The position numbers and the translations under genes were made by a program. Under the pieces are notes generated by a model. That model saw only the letters and a list, made by a program, of their open reading frames with translations. It ran no database searches and was not told the DNA's origin. A stretch of DNA of 64,000 nucleotides from Lolium rigidum (taxonomy: Eukaryota; Streptophyta; Magnoliopsida; Poales; Poaceae). The stretch is taken from the NCBI RefSeq assembly GCF_022539505.1, contig NC_061513.1, forward strand, positions 351,645,696-351,709,695. The letters are read 5' to 3'. Shown piece after piece: positions 60,374-64,000 of the stretch. The stretch's first letter is position 1. The number at the start of each line of letters is the position of its first letter.

Positions 60374-61133
60374 AATGACATGGCATAAAAACACCACTCA
60401 TTTTAGACATTAGTATACAAATGACATTTCACTGAGTAAATATAATAGGGATTTCTATTTTCGTGCCCTCGGTTCCTTAGTTGTGCTCAGTTTTCCCCAG
60501 CCCCTTAGTTTTTCCTCAGTTTTACCCTAGCCTTTGTCTGAAGACCCGCAGAAGGAGCTCAGACGGAAGGAATCCGTTTATTTGGACGTTCGTGCCGACG
60601 TGTTGCGCCGCGTCGTCCGTGGGGCCGCGTCGTGTGGGGCCGCGTCGCGTGGGGCCGGTAGAAAGGGACCGCGTGGGACAGGACGAGAAGCGTTTGGTTG
60701 CACGTGAGCAGGAGCCGGGTTTTGTCTCTCTCGGCCCAAATTGGCATTTTTAAGAGCACCTTTTCCCCTCTTTCTCTCTCTCGTCTTTTTCACCAAATTA
60801 GTATCAAATCTAGAGAAGCTTCTATTTCTGTCTTTCTTCAATATGGCAAGCAAATCTAGTAGCAAATCTCTCGGGGTTATTTATGCCTTTTGGCCCTCGT
60901 TTTTTGCCCAATATGGCAGCAAATCTAGTAGCAAATCTAGAAGCTATTATATGATAAATTCACAAAGAAGATAATCAGAAAACTAAGTATAATACATAGG
61001 TAAACCGCATACAATGAGCCAAAAGCAGCCAATAACATTGTTAATGTTCACGACAAACTAAGCTGCAAAAATATACAAGATCACGCACGCAATGTATGGA
61101 CAACAAGAAGATTAGGATGAATGAATTTGTTCT
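60374..61133 (+). mobile_element. Possible Mutator-like element, left part
   Basis: GGGATTTCTATTTTCGTGCCC starts near 60449 and is followed by a series of CTCAGTTTTCCCC / CTCAGTTTTACCC words that reappear at about 62829 and 62875. I associate this sequence style with MULEs of wheat, but no inverted right end is within the window. A short duplicated CGCGTCG(C/T)GTGGGGCC motif occurs near 60630-60655. No coding domain. Confidence 0.3.
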
Positions 61134-62540
61134 TCATTCCTCCTCATATATTTCTCCGTCGCTCCATTCGTGCAATTCCCCAAGGAAATATTCATTGAAC
61201 TCCTTCCGTCTCGCAAGCAGTGAGGCCAATACATCCTCCAAACGGTATGGCCTCGTGTTCATTTCTCAAACCGTAGAATCCTATTCTATCCACACGTAGT
61301 GGCCACTCATCCTGGCATTTGTATCATGAGAGTACGCTCTAATATAACCCAAATCCGTGTAGTAGATGCTGCCAGGTTGAAGTGTCGGGTACACTCGGTG
61401 TCGATGGAGATACACCGGATATAATTCACGAAGAAGGCATTACCGCCAATGTTAGTGACCGGATGGAGAGAGCGGCTCGAGTGTCCACACGGTACACCAA
61501 TGGTTTGCCCGCCAAAGCCGCGCCGACCAACAATACAAGCAGCAGCATCACCATCCGACTTCACAAGGTAGAACTTCCGACGTCCAAGTTCTGGAAATGA
61601 AATTAGTGTCTCCATCTTGACAAGGTGCTCGCGCGCTGCTGCAACCGTATATTGGTGCACACTATTCTTCCGATCTCAAAATTGTCCGCAGCTATCGCAT
61701 ACAGCTCACCATTGAACGGGGTAATGCAACGGAAAACATGGTTCTTGATCGAAAATCTTCCTTCTCCCCAATCCCCATCTTCATTTATATCCTTAGTTGG
61801 AGTGCTCTCATCGACCCAACCAATTTCCGGCGGGTAATGTGTGGCAACGAAGACCATAGTCGGGGATTTGATAACAGCGATCGATTTCGAAAAACAGATG
61901 GCATCTGCGCCTCAAACATCGTGTTCGATTTCTTTGTGAGTGGGTTCAGAAGCCGTATCTTGTGCGGTGGGTTCTTCTGGGCAAGCACGATGACGCCACA
62001 GGAAAAGCCGACGAAGTAGAATCTAAAATATATTGAAAAGATAACATTCAGCACTAAGATTGAAAATAAGATCTATGGTGACGCCACGGGAAAAGCCGAG
62101 GAATTTGAACCTTGCACGAACCGCAGATAGATCTATGGTGACGTAGCGGGATGTGCCGAGATGGAGGAAGGTGAACTCAGCGGCGCGTGGAAGGGCGTGG
62201 TGTAGCATGATCCATTCGTGCGGTGCACGTCGGGATCGTGTAAACCCGAGCGCCAATTTCTGCGTACTTGCCTCATAGCAGAGTAGCTGTCCACGTACTC
62301 CTCTTTCGCCAATAAGCATTCGCCGATCTTGTGAAGTGGTCCGTCAGCCGTGAGACCGGCCCGAGCTCACGGAGGCGCCGCGCTTGGATGCGCCGCCTCG
62401 GATGCGCCGCCCTCGGAGGCGACGGGCTCGGCGGCGACGGGCTCGGCGGCGACGGGCTCGGAGGCGACGGGCTCGGAGGCGACGGGCTCGGGGCGATGGC
62501 CGCCGGCGCATTCTTCTTCTCCATCGCCGGCAGGGGAGGG
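61134..62540 (-). pseudogene. DUF295 (F-box-associated) gene, decayed
   Basis: The minus strand carries the DUF295 pattern in pieces: a Pro/Ser-rich N-terminus made of a 15-bp repeat (from 62524), HKIRLLNPLT (near 61960), ATHYPPEIGWVDES and FRCITPFNGELYAIAAD (61857-61690), LISFPELGRRKFYLVKSDGD, HPVTNIGGNAFFVNYIRC (to 61400), and a C-terminal NTRPYRLEDVLASLLARRKE tail ending at the stop 61136-61134. The pieces are in different frames and the stretch before the tail holds in-frame stops, so it is a pseudogene. No F-box could be read at the N-terminus. Grass DUF295 proteins are a large family of mostly unknown function, some with F-boxes. The flanking sequences suggest the copy may lie inside a transposon. 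Confidence 0.7.
62415..62492 (+). repeat. 15-bp coding minisatellite in the pseudogene N-terminus
   Basis: Five copies of G(A/C)GGCGACGGGCTCG in tandem; on the minus strand they encode a Pro/Ser repeat. Confidence 0.9.
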
Positions 62541-63540
62541 CTCGTACGGCGGTTGGGGTTTTTGGAGAAGTTGATGGGACGTGAGAGGGGTGGTTTCGTG
62601 CGTGAGCGATAATGAGACGTACCGTGTGCGGAGGGAGGGAGAGAGGGGCTTACGCGTCCTAAATGCGACCCGAGTCAACAATGGCACGTCTTCCACGTCC
62701 GCACCGCGACACGCGTCAACAATGGCACGTCTTCCACTTCGCACCGCAACACGCGTCCTCGAGTCTAACCCTGGAAATTTAGATATACTCATGTATACCC
62801 TCGAGTCATATACTAGCATTTTTTGTATGCTCAGTTTTCACCTTGAGTGTTAATACTGGCTAGTGCAATATACTCAGTTTTACCCTCAAGTGGCTGGTCA
62901 ACAGAGAGTCAACAAATGGGATTAACTAGTTAAATGAGTTATTTAATGTGCAAAAAATTCCGAAAAGGAGTGGCACTTACTCATGGAGTCTTTACCACAA
63001 ATTTCCACTTCTCAAATCATAGATAAATCGTAGATAAATCAAGTTTCACCACAAATTGCCACTTCTCAAATCACCTAGTAGCTATGAAGGTGCATGGTTT
63101 TCCATAATAAGCCCTACCCAAAACAGCTTTCCCCAAAACATACTTTGTCCGAATGAGACCATAATTTTCACACTCATGTAGATTTGTATTGCAAATAGTT
63201 TGAGGTAGGCCAAGATGGGTTTCATTGTACAAAACACGCATTTTCCATTTTTTAAATCTCATATTTGAATCCCTTAGTCTCGTTTACTACTCACTTGCCC
63301 TTGGTTTCTTGATACTACTCAGCTTTTGCCCTCTCCCTTCACAAACTCTCACGTACGCCCAACATTGCCCCGATTGGTCTAGCCCATGTCACGCGGATCG
63401 TGCCCGACGACCGTTGATCGTATGATCTAACGGGCAGGATAACCCCTATCTCTCTCTCCGGTCGGGGCCACCACCCTCTCTCTCTCTCCGTCGTCGGTTA
63501 GCTTCACGCAAAGTTTGGTTTTCTGCATTATTTTTCACGA
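62541..63540. other. No gene seen; transposon-like DNA with a short direct repeat
   Basis: GTCAACAATGGCACGTCTTCC occurs twice (about 62675 and 62716) within a ~42-bp duplication. CTCAGTTTT(C/A)ACC words link this part to the left segment at 60.5 kb. Short CTCTCTCTC microsatellites lie at 63450 and 63478. Confidence 0.4.
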
Positions 63541-63559
63541 GCTAAATTATAAACTCTTT

Positions 63560-64000
63560 TTAGGCATTACTTTTCACGCAAAAAATGATAAACCATCACC
63601 GATTTGTTGTAGCCATTACTTTTAACGCACAAAAATGATACACCATCACCCATTTCGTGTACCCATTACTTTTCACGCAAAAAATGATAAACCATCACCG
63701 ATTTTGTTGTAGCCATTACTTTTCACGCACAAACATGATAAACCATCACCGATTTGTTGTAGCCATTACTTTTCACGCACAAAAATGATACACCATCACC
63801 CATTTCGTGTAGCCATTACTTTTCACGCAAAAAATGATACACCATCACCCATTTCTTGTACCCATTACTTTTCACGCAAAAACGATAAACCATCACCGAT
63901 TTCTTGTAGCCATTACTTTTCACGCACAAAAATGATACACCATCACCCATTTCGTGTACCCATTACTTTTCACGCAAAAAATGATAAACCATCACCGATT
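63560..64000 (+). repeat. ~50-bp tandem array, continuing past the window end
   Basis: CCATTACTTTTCACGCA recurs about every 49-50 bp, nine times to the window end. Two variants are mixed: one with GATAAACCATCACCGATTT and one with GATACACCATCACCCATTT. Confidence 0.93.

Noticed and set aside
63560..64000. CRISPR-like regular repeat
   Set aside because: Units are contiguous with no unique spacers, and the genome is a plant nuclear one; it is an ordinary minisatellite.

Overview
This window is nuclear DNA from a grass, most likely a Triticeae genome (wheat, Aegilops or barley type). The evidence is deeply nested LTR retrotransposons whose LTR ends (TGATACGTC...ATCA and TGTTGGAGATATGCC...CTACA) I know from that tribe, CACTA elements with CACTACAAGAAAA ends, a Stowaway MITE, PIF/Harbinger GAGCATCTCC ends, Helitrons, and decayed copies of gene families that are expanded in grasses. 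I found no intact single-copy gene, rRNA, tRNA or CRISPR. Three 100-base N runs are assembly gaps.

Layout. 1-7963: remains of several LTR retrotransposons. 7964-35240: an inverted structure, the main feature of the window. A short gene-tail fragment and copies of a ~152-bp repeat lead into a satellite of ~660-bp units (left arm, CCCTAAA-type telomere-like repeats on the + strand). After a gap at 29926-30025 the satellite runs in the opposite orientation (right arm, TTTAGGG on the + strand) and ends in an inverted copy of the same gene tail. The left arm is split by an 11.26-kb Helitron (11021-22279) whose empty site can be rebuilt exactly from neighbouring units; a second Helitron (14459-16685, minus) lies inside it. 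Both arms have a dimeric higher-order structure.

35256-42340: a Stowaway MITE, a coding-like GC-rich stretch, an unidentified region with a duplicated exon-like block, a CACTA-ended segment filled with a ~104-bp GGGCCGGCCC minisatellite, and a decayed Copia element. 43018-45927: a broken, intron-containing gene on the minus strand resembling the grass DUF3615 family. 46111-53018: Harbinger-type segments with broken minus-strand ORFs, an LTR element with an initiator-tRNA-Met-type primer binding site, a Mutator-like insertion, and a truncated Copia LTR. 53019-60373: a nest in which a Gypsy gag is split by a Copia LTR (TSD TGAAC), that LTR is split by a reverse-oriented solo LTR of the same Gypsy family (TSD GTGGC), and the gag is ended by a fold-back CACTA element (TSD AAT). 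60374-64000: possibly Mutator-like sequence carrying a decayed DUF295 gene, then a ~50-bp tandem array that runs off the end.

No genes here appear to work together. The window is best read as repeat turnover: satellite amplification, inversion, Helitron capture and nested retrotransposition, possibly in a subtelomeric or interstitial heterochromatic block. Family names come from recognising motifs by eye, not from database searches.
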